Assembly: GCA_021773975.1 (NCBI GenBank)
Contig: JAJFJN010000108.1
Coordinates: forward strand, 1-52,016
Direction: 5' to 3'
DNA from: Gammaproteobacteria bacterium
GTDB taxonomy: Bacteria > Pseudomonadota > Gammaproteobacteria > Chromatiales > Chromatiaceae
Length of the DNA: 52,016 bases
How positions within the stretch are numbered: the stretch's first letter is position 1; each line of letters opens with the position of its first letter. The translations under genes and the position numbers were made by a program. Positions 15,605-24,419 of this stretch are shown piece after piece. The notes beneath the pieces are model-generated. The model ran no database searches. It saw only the letters and a program-made list of their open reading frames with translations, and was not told the origin of the DNA.

Positions 15605-15805
15605 ATGCAGATCTATCTTAATGGCGAACAGCGGCAGATCCCAGACAACAGCAGCATGGCAGCACTGGTTGAGTTACTTGGACTATCAGGCAAACGCATT
15701 GCTGTAGAGATTAATGAAGAGCTGGTGCCACGCAGTACCTATTCTGACTACAACCTTAAACCTCAGGACAAGGTAGAGGTCGTACACGCAATTGGCGGGG
15801 GATGA
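15605..15805 (+). CDS. thiS: ThiS sulfur carrier protein
   Basis: The 66-aa product (MQIYLNGEQRQIPDNSSMAA ...) ends in VVHAIGGG. The C-terminal Gly-Gly is adenylated and converted to a thiocarboxylate that donates sulfur to the thiamin thiazole. A TTG codon eight codons upstream extends the frame, but the ATG at 15605 matches the family start. A TAGAAT box at 15564-15569 with a weak -35 may be its promoter. thiG follows on the same strand after 75 bases. Confidence 0.95.
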   Translation: MQIYLNGEQRQIPDNSSMAALVELLGLSGKRIAVEINEELVPRSTYSDYNLKPQDKVEVVHAIGGG

Positions 15806-15880
15806 GTCAACGCCCACAGCCTCAGCCCATACAATAGGGCTACTTCAACCGGATTCATAGACAACCCACGGCACCCAATC

Positions 15881-16672
15881 ATGACTAACCCAAACAACGA
15901 TAGCTTTACCCTGGCCGGAAAAGAGTACCACTCTCGCCTACTCGTAGGCACTGGCAAATATAAAAATATGGCCGAGACAGATGCGGCCATCACCGCTAGC
16001 GGCGCAGAGATCGTCACCTTTGCTGTACGTCGTACCAATATTGGCCAAGATAAGGATCAGCCTAATCTGCTGGACATTATCTCACCCGACAAATACACCC
16101 TGCTACCCAACACCGCGGGATGTTTTGATGCAAAAACAGCCGTACGCACCTGCCGTCTGGCTCGGGAATTACTGGATGGCCACAACCTGGTCAAACTTGA
16201 AGTGTTGGGTGATGAAAAAACCCTATTTCCAGATGTAGCTGCCACACTGGAAGCCACGAAAGAGTTAATCAAAGATGGGTTTGACATCATGGTCTACACC
16301 AACGATGACCCCATTATGGCCAAACGACTGGAAGAGCTGGGCTGCATCTGCGTCATGCCACTGGCAGCACCTATCGGTTCTGGATTGGGCATTCGTAACC
16401 GCCTTAATATCCGTACTATTGTTGAGAATGCCAGTGTCCCTATACTGGTTGATGCCGGTGTTGGCACCGCCTCAGATGCCGCTATTGCTATGGAGCTGGG
16501 CTGTGATGGCGTACTTATGAATACCGCCATTGCTGCTGCCAAAAATCCTGTGCTGATGGCATCAGCCATGCGTAAAGGTATTGAAGCTGGGCGTGAGGCC
16601 TTTCTGGCAGGGCGCATGCCTGCCAAACGTTTTGCCTCAGCTTCATCTCCAATGGATGGACTCTTTTTCTAA
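15881..16672 (+). CDS. thiG: ThiG thiazole synthase
   Basis: ThiG joins 1-deoxy-D-xylulose 5-phosphate, dehydroglycine and ThiS-thiocarboxylate to make the thiazole phosphate of thiamin. The 263-aa product has the expected TIM barrel: [10 protein letters not shown] at the start, '[11 protein letters not shown]' in strand two, '[20 protein letters not shown]' and '[15 protein letters not shown]' carrying the Schiff-base Lys, '[13 protein letters not shown]', and '[20 protein letters not shown]' for phosphate binding. It is paired with thiS. A hairpin follows before trmB. Confidence 0.97.
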   Translation: MTNPNNDSFTLAGKEYHSRLLVGTGKYKNMAETDAAITASGAEIVTFAVRRTNIGQDKDQPNLLDIISPDKYTLLPNTAGCFDAKTAVRTCRLARELLDGHNLVKLEVLGDEKTLFPDVAATLEATKELIKDGFDIMVYTNDDPIMAKRLEELGCICVMPLAAPIGSGLGIRNRLNIRTIVENASVPILVDAGVGTASDAAIAMELGCDGVLMNTAIAAAKNPVLMASAMRKGIEAGREAFLAGRMPAKRFASASSPMDGLFF

Positions 16673-16690
16673 TCACCGCTACCAACAATA

Positions 16691-16724
16691 ACGACCGAGG
16701 CACTGAAAGCGGTGCCTCTGTCGT
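16691..16724 (+). terminator. hairpin between thiG and trmB
   Basis: The arms GAGGCAC (16697-16703) and GTGCCTC (16712-16718) enclose an 8-base loop, and outer ACGAC/GTCGT pairs extend the stem past a mismatch. No T-run follows, so it may be a weak or factor-assisted terminator or an mRNA 3' end. Confidence 0.35.
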
Positions 16725-16745
16725 CAACAGCTAACACAGACTCCT

Positions 16746-17435
16746 ATGTCAGATGAGATCAAACGCCGTCCCATCCGTAGCTTTGTACTGCGTGAAGGCC
16801 GCTTTACTGAAGGGCAACGTAATGCCTATGACCGCTACTGGTCACTGTTTGGCATTGACTGTATTGAGGGTGAAAAGCTTGATCCAACCCAGCTATTTGG
16901 CAACAGCCATCCCGTCTACCTGGAGATTGGATTTGGCAATGGAGAGGCACTAGCTGAAACGGCAGCCCAACATCCTGAAAATAACTACATCGGCATTGAG
17001 GTGCATCGCCCTGGCGTAGGCCATCTATTGATCCAACTGGAAGAGCAGGAACTGAGTAACGCCAGGGCAATTCGTCACGATGCCATGGAGGTATTGCGCC
17101 ATTATCTGCCAGACCAATGCCTGGATGGTGTCATGCTCTTTTTTCCTGATCCCTGGCATAAAAAACGGCACAACAAACGCCGCATTGTGCAGCCAGAGTT
17201 TGTCAGTCTACTGGCCCAACGACTCAAACAAGGCGGAACCCTGCACATGGCAACCGACTGGGAAGATTATGCAGAGCACATGATGCAGGTATTAAGTGCA
17301 GCCCCTGAATTCACAAACAGCTTGGGTGAGGGAGAATACATACCACGCCCAGAGACACGCCCACTCACCAAATTCGAACAACGCGGACATCGGCTGGGGC
17401 ATGGTGTCTGGGATCTCCTTTTTATAAAGAAGTAA
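16746..17435 (+). CDS. trmB: TrmB tRNA (guanine-N7-)-methyltransferase
   Basis: The enzyme methylates G46 of tRNAs using S-adenosylmethionine. The 229-aa product contains 'LEIGFGNGEALAETAA' (SAM motif I, about residues 61-76), 'NYIGIEVHRPGVGHLL' and the diagnostic 'MLFFPDPWHKKRHNKRR' with the catalytic Asp, followed by 'GTLHMATDWEDYAEHM'. Length and sequence are typical of gammaproteobacterial TrmB. It begins shortly after the hairpin behind thiG and precedes fetA by 33 bases on the same strand. Confidence 0.97.
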   Translation: MSDEIKRRPIRSFVLREGRFTEGQRNAYDRYWSLFGIDCIEGEKLDPTQLFGNSHPVYLEIGFGNGEALAETAAQHPENNYIGIEVHRPGVGHLLIQLEEQELSNARAIRHDAMEVLRHYLPDQCLDGVMLFFPDPWHKKRHNKRRIVQPEFVSLLAQRLKQGGTLHMATDWEDYAEHMMQVLSAAPEFTNSLGEGEYIPRPETRPLTKFEQRGHRLGHGVWDLLFIKK

Positions 17436-17468
17436 TTCTCCATCCTGGAGTAGCCATTACCCCCACCC

Positions 17469-18068
17469 ATGTCTCAACTTCGCCTTCACAACCTTCAGGT
17501 TCAGCAGCGCCCACCTATCAATCTGGAGATAGCAGCTGGTCAATGCATCACCATCGCTGGCCCCTCAGGATGCGGCAAAACCCAATTGCTCAGAGCCATC
17601 GCTGATCTCGACCCCCATCAGGGGGAAGTACAACTCAACGGCATGGCACAAGAAGCGATACCAGCCCCACAATGGCGATGCCAGGTTGGCTATCTACCCG
17701 CAGAGAGCGCCTGGTGGCGAGAACAGGTTGGCGACCATTTCACCGATCCTGATCCCAAATTATTTGAATCGCTGGGGTTCACTTTAGCGTGGCTGGAACG
17801 AGAGGTTAGCAGACTCTCCACAGGAGAGCGTCAGCGACTTGCACTACTGCGCCTTCTAAACAACAAACCTAAGGTGCTACTACTAGATGAACCCACCGCC
17901 AATCTTGATCAAACAAATGCCCAGCAGGTAGAGCAGCTCATCCATAACTATCGTCAAATAGAGCAGGCCGCTGTCATCTGGGTGACACATGATCAGTCAC
18001 AACATCACAGCAGCACAGCTCACTATTGCTTTAAGGGTAACAAGCTGGAGCAGATCACATGGAACTAA
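17469..18068 (+). CDS. fetA: ABC transporter ATPase, FetA-like
   Basis: The 199-aa single-domain ATPase has Walker A GPSGCGKT (about residues 32-39), signature LSTGERQR, Walker B VLLLDEPTANLD and the H-loop WVTHDQ. The partner permease gene overlaps its 3' end by 10 bases and is of the FetB type, so this is the ATPase of an iron or metal homeostasis exporter of the FetAB (YbbLM) type. In E. coli FetAB helps resist oxidative stress by exporting iron. The short size (no extra C-terminal domain) suits FetA. Confidence 0.88.
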   Translation: MSQLRLHNLQVQQRPPINLEIAAGQCITIAGPSGCGKTQLLRAIADLDPHQGEVQLNGMAQEAIPAPQWRCQVGYLPAESAWWREQVGDHFTDPDPKLFESLGFTLAWLEREVSRLSTGERQRLALLRLLNNKPKVLLLDEPTANLDQTNAQQVEQLIHNYRQIEQAAVIWVTHDQSQHHSSTAHYCFKGNKLEQITWN

Positions 18069-18862
18069 TCCAGCTCACTCCTTGGGATCTCAGCATTGCT
18101 GCCCTACTGGTGCTACTGCTTGCAGCGCTATCCTTCCGCTTGCAATTAGGCATCGAAAAGCAGCTGCTCATCGCTTCAGCACGTAGCGCCGTACAGCTTG
18201 GTTTATTGGGCCTGGTACTCAAGGTTATCTTTACCCAATCCAACCCGTTAGCTATTGGCCTGCTCACCCTCTTCATGCTGCTGGTGGCCAGCTATGAGGT
18301 GATGAACCGCCAACAGCGGCGATATCAGGGATATTGGGGGATGGGGGTTGGCATCTTCTCCATGTTTCTCTCCTCCTTCAGTGTCACACTGCTGGCTCTG
18401 CTGGTCATTCTGCAAGCAGATCCCTGGTATACCCCGCAATATCTTATTCCGCTATTGGGGATGATGCTGGGAAATACCATGACAGGTGTTGCACTCAGCC
18501 TGGATAGCTTGAATCAGAATGCCTGGCAACAACGCGCCAGTATTGAAGCAAGGCTCATGCTAGGAGACGACTGGCATACTGCCATTGCTGGGATTCGGCG
18601 CAACGCCCTACGTACTGGGCTTATCCCTATCATAAATGCCATGGCCGCCGCAGGCGTCATCAGCATTCCTGGAATGATGACAGGACAGATACTGGCTGGC
18701 AGCGCACCCATGGAGGCGGCCAAATATCAGATCCTCATCCTCTTTCTTGTCTCTGCCAGTATTGGACTGGGCTCAATGACGGCTATCTGGATCGGCTCCA
18801 AACACCTATTCGATGAACGACAACGACTGAGACTGGATCGATTAACCCAGCCAAAGCGTTAA
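18059..18862 (+). CDS. fetB: FetB-like permease (UPF0014)
   Basis: The 267-aa product has six to seven hydrophobic segments and the UPF0014 patterns: 'LLIASARSAVQLGLLGLVLK', 'LIPLLGMMLGNTMTGVALSL' and 'GVISIPGMMTGQILAGSAPM' followed by 'EAAKYQILILFLV'. It forms the membrane part of the FetAB exporter with the ATPase encoded just upstream. Start and stop of the pair overlap by 10 bases, indicating coupled translation. Confidence 0.92.
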   Translation: MELIQLTPWDLSIAALLVLLLAALSFRLQLGIEKQLLIASARSAVQLGLLGLVLKVIFTQSNPLAIGLLTLFMLLVASYEVMNRQQRRYQGYWGMGVGIFSMFLSSFSVTLLALLVILQADPWYTPQYLIPLLGMMLGNTMTGVALSLDSLNQNAWQQRASIEARLMLGDDWHTAIAGIRRNALRTGLIPIINAMAAAGVISIPGMMTGQILAGSAPMEAAKYQILILFLVSASIGLGSMTAIWIGSKHLFDERQRLRLDRLTQPKR

Positions 18863-18865
18863 ATA

Positions 18866-19360
18866 TTAATTAATCAAAGCCTGGTATATCGCAGCATCCT
18901 CAGCACTAAAGCAGCAAGCAATAATCTTCTCAAAATCCACACTGGCAACCTGCATTGCCTTCAGCGCAATCTCAGCAGCCGCCTGCTTGGGGTAATGGTA
19001 AACACCCGTACTAATGGCAGGAAAAGCAATAGTTCGGACATTATTCTCTAATGCCAAGGCAAAGCTATTCTCATAGCATGCCTGCAATAGCCCGGCTTCG
19101 TTTTGCCTGCCACCATGCCACACTGGCCCCACCGTATGAATAACCCAGCAAGCTTTCAGTCTAAACCCTGGGGTAATCCTGGCCTCTCCAGTTGGGCAAC
19201 CACCCAAGGGACGACATGCTGCCAGAAGCTCTGGACCTGCTGCACGATGAATAGCACCATCAACCCCGCCACCTCCCAATAAACCTGAGTTAGCCGCATT
19301 GACAATGGCATCGACTTCCAAACAAGTTATATCACCCTGCTCTACCCTAATTTCACCCAT
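18866..19360 (-). CDS. macro-domain protein (YmdB-like ADP-ribose hydrolase)
   Basis: The product (164 aa) starts [20 protein letters not shown], and GGAGG lies five bases before that ATG, which favours it over the upstream ATG at 19372. Macro-domain motifs are '[20 protein letters not shown]' with the Asn and Gly-rich ADP-ribose loop and '[16 protein letters not shown]' with the second phosphate loop. Such proteins hydrolyse O-acetyl-ADP-ribose or remove ADP-ribose from proteins. It is convergent with fetB (3 bases apart). Confidence 0.93.
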   Translation of the reverse strand: MGEIRVEQGDITCLEVDAIVNAANSGLLGGGGVDGAIHRAAGPELLAACRPLGGCPTGEARITPGFRLKACWVIHTVGPVWHGGRQNEAGLLQACYENSFALALENNVRTIAFPAISTGVYHYPKQAAAEIALKAMQVASVDFEKIIACCFSAEDAAIYQALIN

Positions 19361-19444
19361 ATCAGCCTCCATTTTTCATAGGCATTGTAAACAGTGATAA
19401 AATACCAACATCACAAGCAACCCTATAGACCCTAATTATTTCTT

Positions 19445-19750
19445 ATGCATGAAACCTTCGCAACAGCTGCACTTCTCGTCATTATTGGTTGGTTGTTTTT
19501 AGATAGCCTGCGTTCACAAGAGGCGGCTATTGCTATTTGTAGCAAGGCCTGCAAAGAACGTAACGTTCAGCTTTTAGATCAAACAGTTTCAGTACACCGA
19601 ATTGGCATTCGATGGGGTACAGAGGGGATTAAACTACGGAGAACCTATCGCTTTGACTACAGCGATGATGGTGAAGACAGGCATACAGGGCATCTCATCT
19701 TAATCGGCATCCGACAAGAGGAACTCAGCATGGGATTAATCAGCCACTAG
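19445..19750 (+). CDS. DUF3301 membrane-anchored protein
   Basis: The 101-aa product has an N-terminal hydrophobic segment (ATAALLVIIGWLFLDSL) followed by the DUF3301 pattern 'RSQEAAIAICSKACKERNVQ' then 'LLDQTVSVHRIGIRW' and 'LRRTYRFDYSDDGEDRHTGH'. The family is gammaproteobacterial, with one membrane anchor and a small cytoplasmic beta domain; its function is unknown. It stands alone between the macro-domain gene and sspB, reading towards sspB. Confidence 0.85.
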   Translation: MHETFATAALLVIIGWLFLDSLRSQEAAIAICSKACKERNVQLLDQTVSVHRIGIRWGTEGIKLRRTYRFDYSDDGEDRHTGHLILIGIRQEELSMGLISH

Positions 19751-19786
19751 AGATTGGAGCCGATATTAATCGACCCCAATCTAACC

Positions 19787-20161
19787 TTATTTAACAACCT
19801 TAAGGCTTGGCCGCTCACGAGAAGGTTTAGGTGGCGTTGGCTCATCATCCGGTGAACCACTTGCATCACTATCAGAGTCGTCAGGAAACAGCATGCCGCG
19901 TCCATCTTCCTTTGAGTAAATCCCCATCACAGCCAATGGTGAAAAACTTACCACCATTGGAACCCCATCAAAACGTGCATTAAAAGAGATCAGCTCATTG
20001 TCAAGCCGTAGACCCTTTACTGCACCAGGGCTAACATTAAGCACAATACGACCATCTTTTATATGCTGTCCAGGCACAACCACTCCATCGTGCATGGCAT
20101 CTACCAGCAGATAAGGAGTCAGATCACAATCCACCAACCACTCAAACAGGGCGCGGATCAA
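19787..20161 (-). CDS. sspB: SspB, ClpXP specificity-enhancing factor
   Basis: SspB delivers ssrA-tagged proteins to ClpXP. The 124-aa product has the conserved substrate-binding domain (ALFEWLVDCDLTPYLLVDAM, 'GVVVPGQHIKDGRIVLNVSP', 'SFNARFDGVPMVVSFSPLAV' and 'MGIYSKEDGRGMLF'), a Pro/Ser/Asp-rich linker and a short tail RPSLKVVK that in the family binds the ClpX N-domain. It follows sspA by 17 bases. Confidence 0.96.
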   Translation of the reverse strand: MIRALFEWLVDCDLTPYLLVDAMHDGVVVPGQHIKDGRIVLNVSPGAVKGLRLDNELISFNARFDGVPMVVSFSPLAVMGIYSKEDGRGMLFPDDSDSDASGSPDDEPTPPKPSRERPSLKVVK

Positions 20162-20178
20162 ATAAGGTCGATTGGAAA

Positions 20179-20802
20179 TCAGGATCGAATTTCCCGCTCT
20201 GCCTCAGAGAGACTCTCTTGGAACGATTCCCGATTGAACATACGTTGAGCATAATCCAATACAGATTGAGCCTGTGGCGGCAGCTCAATACCAAACTCAG
20301 GCAAACGCCATAACAGAGGGGCAATACTGCAATCTGCCAGTGTCAAATCATCACTCATAAAAAACGGTTTTGCAGTAAAGATAGGAGCGGCCCCTATCAG
20401 GCTCTCTCTAAGCTCCTTGCGTGCAGCTGTTGCTTTTGATCCACCGGCTAATATCCGATCCAACTTTTCATACCAATCGGCATCTACCCGATGCATAAAC
20501 AGACGTGCAGAGGCACGAGAAACGGGATCTACTGGCAACAAGGGGGGGTGAGGGAAGCGTTCGTCAAGATATTCCATGATAATGCGTGACTCATACAACG
20601 TCAGGTCACGGTCTACCAAGGTAGGCAAGGTGCCATACGGGTTAAGATCCATAATATCATCAGGTGGATCTAACGGATCGACATCAATGATATCTACCGT
20701 AATGTTTTTTTCTGCAAGCACAACTCGAACACGATGACTGTAGGCACTCATAGCATCTGAGTAGAGAGTCATCACAGGGCGTTTATTAGAAACTACGGCC
20801 AT
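20179..20802 (-). CDS. sspA: SspA, stringent starvation protein A
   Basis: The 207-aa product has a glutathione S-transferase-like fold with N-terminal thioredoxin-like domain (TLYSDAMSAYSHRVRVVLAE ... 'NPYGTLPTLVDRDLTLYES') and helical C-terminal domain (FMSDDLTLADCSIAPLLWRL). It lacks GST catalytic residues; in E. coli it binds RNA polymerase and supports phage and stress gene expression. sspA-sspB order after petABC is typical for gammaproteobacteria. A terminator stands between petC and this gene, so it likely has its own promoter. Confidence 0.96.
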   Translation of the reverse strand: MAVVSNKRPVMTLYSDAMSAYSHRVRVVLAEKNITVDIIDVDPLDPPDDIMDLNPYGTLPTLVDRDLTLYESRIIMEYLDERFPHPPLLPVDPVSRASARLFMHRVDADWYEKLDRILAGGSKATAARKELRESLIGAAPIFTAKPFFMSDDLTLADCSIAPLLWRLPEFGIELPPQAQSVLDYAQRMFNRESFQESLSEAEREIRS

Positions 20803-20853
20803 TTAAGCCACTCCAGAGTATCTTAATTTTAAGAACAAAACACGGAACCCAAA

Positions 20854-20897
20854 AACAAAAAAGGGGCGCACAGTATACATGAAAACCGTGCACCCCT
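20854..20897 (-). terminator. rho-independent terminator after petC
   Basis: On the minus strand the stem AGGGGTGCAC (20897-20888) pairs with GTGCGCCCCT (20871-20862) with one G-U pair and a 16-base loop. A T-rich run (TTTTTTGTTTTT) follows to about 20850. It lies 24 bases after the petC stop codon. Confidence 0.85.
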
Positions 20898-20921
20898 GTT
20901 GTTTTAACTGCTACTTTCTAT

Positions 20922-21647
20922 TTAGTGGATATCCTTCCAGTACTCTTTCTTCAGCAGATAAGAAAGTACAAACAGGATTAACAAGAAGATAATAACCTTC
21001 ACACCCAGAGCCTTACGCTCCATCTGGGATGGATCACCCAGATAGGTCATGAAGTTCACCAGATCATGCATGGCGCCATCAAACTCTTCGGTAGACATGC
21101 TGCCTGCCTTAACCAGTTCGAATTTTTCGAAATGCATTCTCCCATCTTCACCCTTCTTGAAGCGGGCCTCTTGCCAACCTTGCAGCTCCCACAGCACATG
21201 TGGCATGCCAACATCTGGGAAGACCACGTTGTTGATGCCCATCGGCTTGGAGTCATCCAGATAGAAGCTGCGCAGATAGGTGTAAACCCAATCCGAACCA
21301 CGGGCGCGTGTAATAACGCTCAGATCTGGAGGTGTTACACCAAAGTAGCCATTGGCCTCTTGAGCATCCAGCGCAATGTCCATGGTTGAGCCGATTTTAT
21401 CAGCGGTGAACATCAGGTTTTGCTTAACATCTTCAAGGGTTAGCCCCAGGTCATTGGCGGTACGCTCAAAACGCTGGTATTTGGCAGAGTGGCAACTCAG
21501 GCAGTAGTTAACAAAGTATTTGAAACCACGCTGTAACGACTCTTTGTCTCCCAGATCAACACCTGCGCTGTCCAGATGGGCCTTACTTGCCCCCATGCTG
21601 AGCATAGGTGTCGCAAATAACATCAATGCAATAATCAGCTTTTTCAT
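20922..21647 (-). CDS. petC: cytochrome c1 subunit of the bc1 complex
   Basis: The 241-aa product has a signal peptide (KKLIIALMLFATPMLSMGAS), the haem c motif CLSCH at about residues 49-53, the axial Met region 'PPDLSVITRARGSDWVYTYL' and 'VGMPHVLWELQGWQ', and a C-terminal membrane anchor (VIIFLLILFVLSYLLKKEYW). It passes electrons from the Rieske protein to soluble cytochrome c. It follows petB by a one-base overlap, and a terminator comes after. Confidence 0.97.
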   Translation of the reverse strand: MKKLIIALMLFATPMLSMGASKAHLDSAGVDLGDKESLQRGFKYFVNYCLSCHSAKYQRFERTANDLGLTLEDVKQNLMFTADKIGSTMDIALDAQEANGYFGVTPPDLSVITRARGSDWVYTYLRSFYLDDSKPMGINNVVFPDVGMPHVLWELQGWQEARFKKGEDGRMHFEKFELVKAGSMSTEEFDGAMHDLVNFMTYLGDPSQMERKALGVKVIIFLLILFVLSYLLKKEYWKDIH

Positions 21648-22861
21648 TAGGTCAACCTCTCAGGAACAGGTTTTGTTTTATCGATCTTGCTGTACCAAGG
21701 CATCAGTAAGAAATATGCGAAATAGATGAATGTGCAGACCTGTGCCAGCAGTGTCAGGCCTGGTGTTGATGGCATCACACCTAAAACACCCAAAACACAG
21801 AATACGACACAAAAAATGCCTAATGCGGCTTTCTGAATTGGTCCTTTGTAACGCATGGATTTTACTGGACTCTTATCCAGCCAAGGCAGGAAGAAGAAGC
21901 AGACAATGGCTGCACCCATGGCAACCACACCTGGAAATGCCGACCCCATAACGGATGGAATGGCACGCAGAATGGCGTAGTAAGGAGTGAAGTACCAGAC
22001 TGGAGCAATATGCTCTGGAGTCTTTAGCGGGTTGGCTGGTTCAAAGTTTGGATGCTCAATGAAATAGCCGCCCATTTCAGGCGCAAAAAAGAGCGCCAGG
22101 CTGAAAATAATCAAGAAGCCAACAACACCCATAATATCTTTAACGCTGTAGTAAGGGTGGAATGGGATGCCATCACGTGGGATACCGTTCTCATCCTTGT
22201 TTTTCTTAATTTCGATGCCGTCTGGATTATTTGAACCCACTTTGTGCAGGGCGACGATATGCACGAACACCAGTCCGACCAGTACAAATGGCAGTAGGAA
22301 GTGCAGTGAGAAGAAGCGGTTCAGGGTGGCGTCTGAAATAACGAAATCGCCGCGAATAAAGATGCCCAGCTCTTCACCTACAAAGGGTACAGCACTGAAC
22401 AGATTCACGATCACCTGAGCGCCCCAGAATGACATCTGGCCCCAAGGTAGCAGGTAACCCATAAAGGCAGTTGCCATCATAGCGACATAGATAATCATGC
22501 CGATAATCCACAGCAGCTCGCGGGGTCCTTTATAGGAGCCATACATCATCCCGCGAAACATGTGCAGATAGATAACAATGAAGAAAAATGATGCGCCGGT
22601 TGAGTGCATGTAGCGAATCAGCCAGCCCCACTCCACATCACGCATGATGTATTCGACAGAGCCAAAGGCCAAGTCGGCATCAGGCTTATAGCTCATCGCC
22701 AGCCAGACACCGGTTAGGATTTGATTCACCAGCATCAAGATGGCAAGGGAGCCAAAGAAATACCAGAAGTTAAAGTTTTTTGGCGCGTAGTATTCTGCCA
22801 GGTGTTCGTTCCACACCTTGGTCGCAGGAAAGCGCTCGTCGACCCAATTTATGAAGCTCAT
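21647..22861 (-). CDS. petB: cytochrome b subunit of the bc1 complex
   Basis: The 404-aa membrane protein has eight to nine helices. The b-haem ligands lie in 'LIRYMHSTGASFFFIVIYLH' and 'FSLHFLLPFVLVGLVFVHIV'; the quinol-oxidation site is near 'PVWYFTPYYAILRAIPS', with the usual P-[ED]-W-[FY]-like segment read here as APVWYFTPYYA. It oxidises quinol and moves electrons across the membrane. It overlaps petA and petC by one base each, so the three subunits are translated together. Confidence 0.97.
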   Translation of the reverse strand: MSFINWVDERFPATKVWNEHLAEYYAPKNFNFWYFFGSLAILMLVNQILTGVWLAMSYKPDADLAFGSVEYIMRDVEWGWLIRYMHSTGASFFFIVIYLHMFRGMMYGSYKGPRELLWIIGMIIYVAMMATAFMGYLLPWGQMSFWGAQVIVNLFSAVPFVGEELGIFIRGDFVISDATLNRFFSLHFLLPFVLVGLVFVHIVALHKVGSNNPDGIEIKKNKDENGIPRDGIPFHPYYSVKDIMGVVGFLIIFSLALFFAPEMGGYFIEHPNFEPANPLKTPEHIAPVWYFTPYYAILRAIPSVMGSAFPGVVAMGAAIVCFFFLPWLDKSPVKSMRYKGPIQKAALGIFCVVFCVLGVLGVMPSTPGLTLLAQVCTFIYFAYFLLMPWYSKIDKTKPVPERLT

Positions 22862-23454
22862 TATGCTGCTCCTCCATCTTCACCGATCAGAACCACGGAT
22901 TCGGTCATGAAATAATACGGCGGTACGCTCAGATTCTTAGGAGCTGGCACGCCGCTATAGACGCGGGCAGCCAGGTCAAACCGTGAACCATGACAAGGGC
23001 AGAAAAAGCCACCCACCCAGTCTGCACCCAAATCTGCTGGAGCCATCTCTGGACGGTAGGTTGGGGAGCAGCCCAAATGCGTACAAACACCCTCTGCAAC
23101 CAGATATTCAGGTTTGCGCGAACGATACTCGTTCTTGCAGTATTCTGGTTGTTGATCCATCTCTGAACTGGGGTCAGTCAATTGATCTGTCAATTTTGAA
23201 AGATCTGCCAAATTCTGCTTGGTACGACGTACAACCCATACCGGTTTGCCACGCCATTTAATGGTCATCATCTGACCTGGCTCAAGCTTACTGATGTCTG
23301 CCTCTGCTGGTGCACCTGCCGCCCTAGCTTTTGCACTAGGCGCCCAAGAGCCCAAAAAAGGAACCGCTACAAAGACGGCGCCTACACCGGCAACCGCACT
23401 CGTTGCGGCGGTAAGGAACCGTCGTTTTTTTAGATCCACGCCTGCTGCGCTCAT
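22861..23454 (-). CDS. petA: Rieske iron-sulfur subunit of the bc1 complex
   Basis: The 197-aa product has a Tat-like N-terminus ([15 protein letters not shown]) leading into a membrane anchor. The 2Fe-2S ligands are in CTHLGC (about residues 122-127) and CPCHGS (about 151-156). It takes an electron from quinol and swings to cytochrome c1. It is the first gene of petA-petB-petC, and its start follows a 155-base gap to the Nif3-like gene. Confidence 0.97.
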   Translation of the reverse strand: MSAAGVDLKKRRFLTAATSAVAGVGAVFVAVPFLGSWAPSAKARAAGAPAEADISKLEPGQMMTIKWRGKPVWVVRRTKQNLADLSKLTDQLTDPSSEMDQQPEYCKNEYRSRKPEYLVAEGVCTHLGCSPTYRPEMAPADLGADWVGGFFCPCHGSRFDLAARVYSGVPAPKNLSVPPYYFMTESVVLIGEDGGAA

Positions 23455-23609
23455 ACTGTTTACTCCCGGAAGATAAATCTGGATAGACCTGGGATTTTTA
23501 TTTTAGTGATTCTTTAAAAAGACTCACTGAAATTTCTTATTCACGGCAATGCTATTCTGCATTTACCGAGCAAATTGATGGGGTATTTTGTTACAAGCGG
23601 TTAATTAGG

Positions 23610-24359
23610 TCAAGCAGGATTAGGGATATCTATAAATTGATGCTCCAATTTATGATGTTCAGCTAGATGCTCACCTAAAGCCTGCACACCAAATCTTTCG
23701 GTAGCATGATGTCCAGCGGCATAAAAATGAATACCCAGCTCGCGTGCCAAATGCACTGTACGCTCTGATATCTCTCCTGTTACAAAAGCATCTAAACCCA
23801 ACTCAGCAGCTAATTCAATGTAATCCTGTGCCCCACCACTGCACCATCCGATGCGCTGTATTGGCTTATCTTCAATCGAAATATGTATCGGTTGTTGGCC
23901 AAGTGTTTTAGCCAGACGGACAGCAAGCTCGCCCGCGTCCAATGGCTGCTCCAAATCAGCCTGCCAGATCAAGCCATCTTTAACTGAACGTGCAGATGAA
24001 AACCTCAACCACTTTGCTAGCTGCCTATTATTACCCAGCTGGGGATGCGCATCCAACGGAAGATGATAGGCAAGCAGGCTAATGCCAGCCTGCATCAAAG
24101 TTCTAACTCGACAACCCTTAATGCCTCTTAATGGTGCCGGCTCACCTTTCCAAAAATAGCCATGATGCACTAATAAAAGATCCGCTTTTGCCTCAACCGC
24201 AGCATCAATTAAAGCCTGACTGGCAGTAACGCCTGTGACTATCTTTCGCACCTCAGATCGCCCTGCATCAACCTGTAGCCCATTGGGGCAGTAATCCTGA
24301 AAAGCATCTATATCCAAAAGCTCATTGCAATACACTTCCAAATCAACCAATTTAATCAT
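23610..24359 (-). CDS. Nif3-like dinuclear metal protein
   Basis: The 249-aa product has the Nif3/YbgI signature: 'FQDYCPNGLQVDAGRSEVRK' near the start, the metal-binding pair 'LLLVHHGYFWKG' (about residues 61-72) and 'FYAAGHHATERFGVQALGEH' near the end. These bind two metal ions in a toroidal hexamer. The family has been linked to GTP cyclohydrolase I type 2 and metal handling, but its role is unsettled. Its place beside petABC and opposite the algW-type protease gene is common in gammaproteobacteria. Confidence 0.92.
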   Translation of the reverse strand: MIKLVDLEVYCNELLDIDAFQDYCPNGLQVDAGRSEVRKIVTGVTASQALIDAAVEAKADLLLVHHGYFWKGEPAPLRGIKGCRVRTLMQAGISLLAYHLPLDAHPQLGNNRQLAKWLRFSSARSVKDGLIWQADLEQPLDAGELAVRLAKTLGQQPIHISIEDKPIQRIGWCSGGAQDYIELAAELGLDAFVTGEISERTVHLARELGIHFYAAGHHATERFGVQALGEHLAEHHKLEHQFIDIPNPA

Positions 24360-24419
24360 CGATCATCACCTAAAACTACGACTGGTTTTTCCATCTAGAT
24401 TGATAGATTATGCGTATCT

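Noticed and set aside
18514-18723. Minus-strand frames within thiG, trmB and fetB
   Set aside because: All are antisense to strong core genes and carry no recognisable domain.
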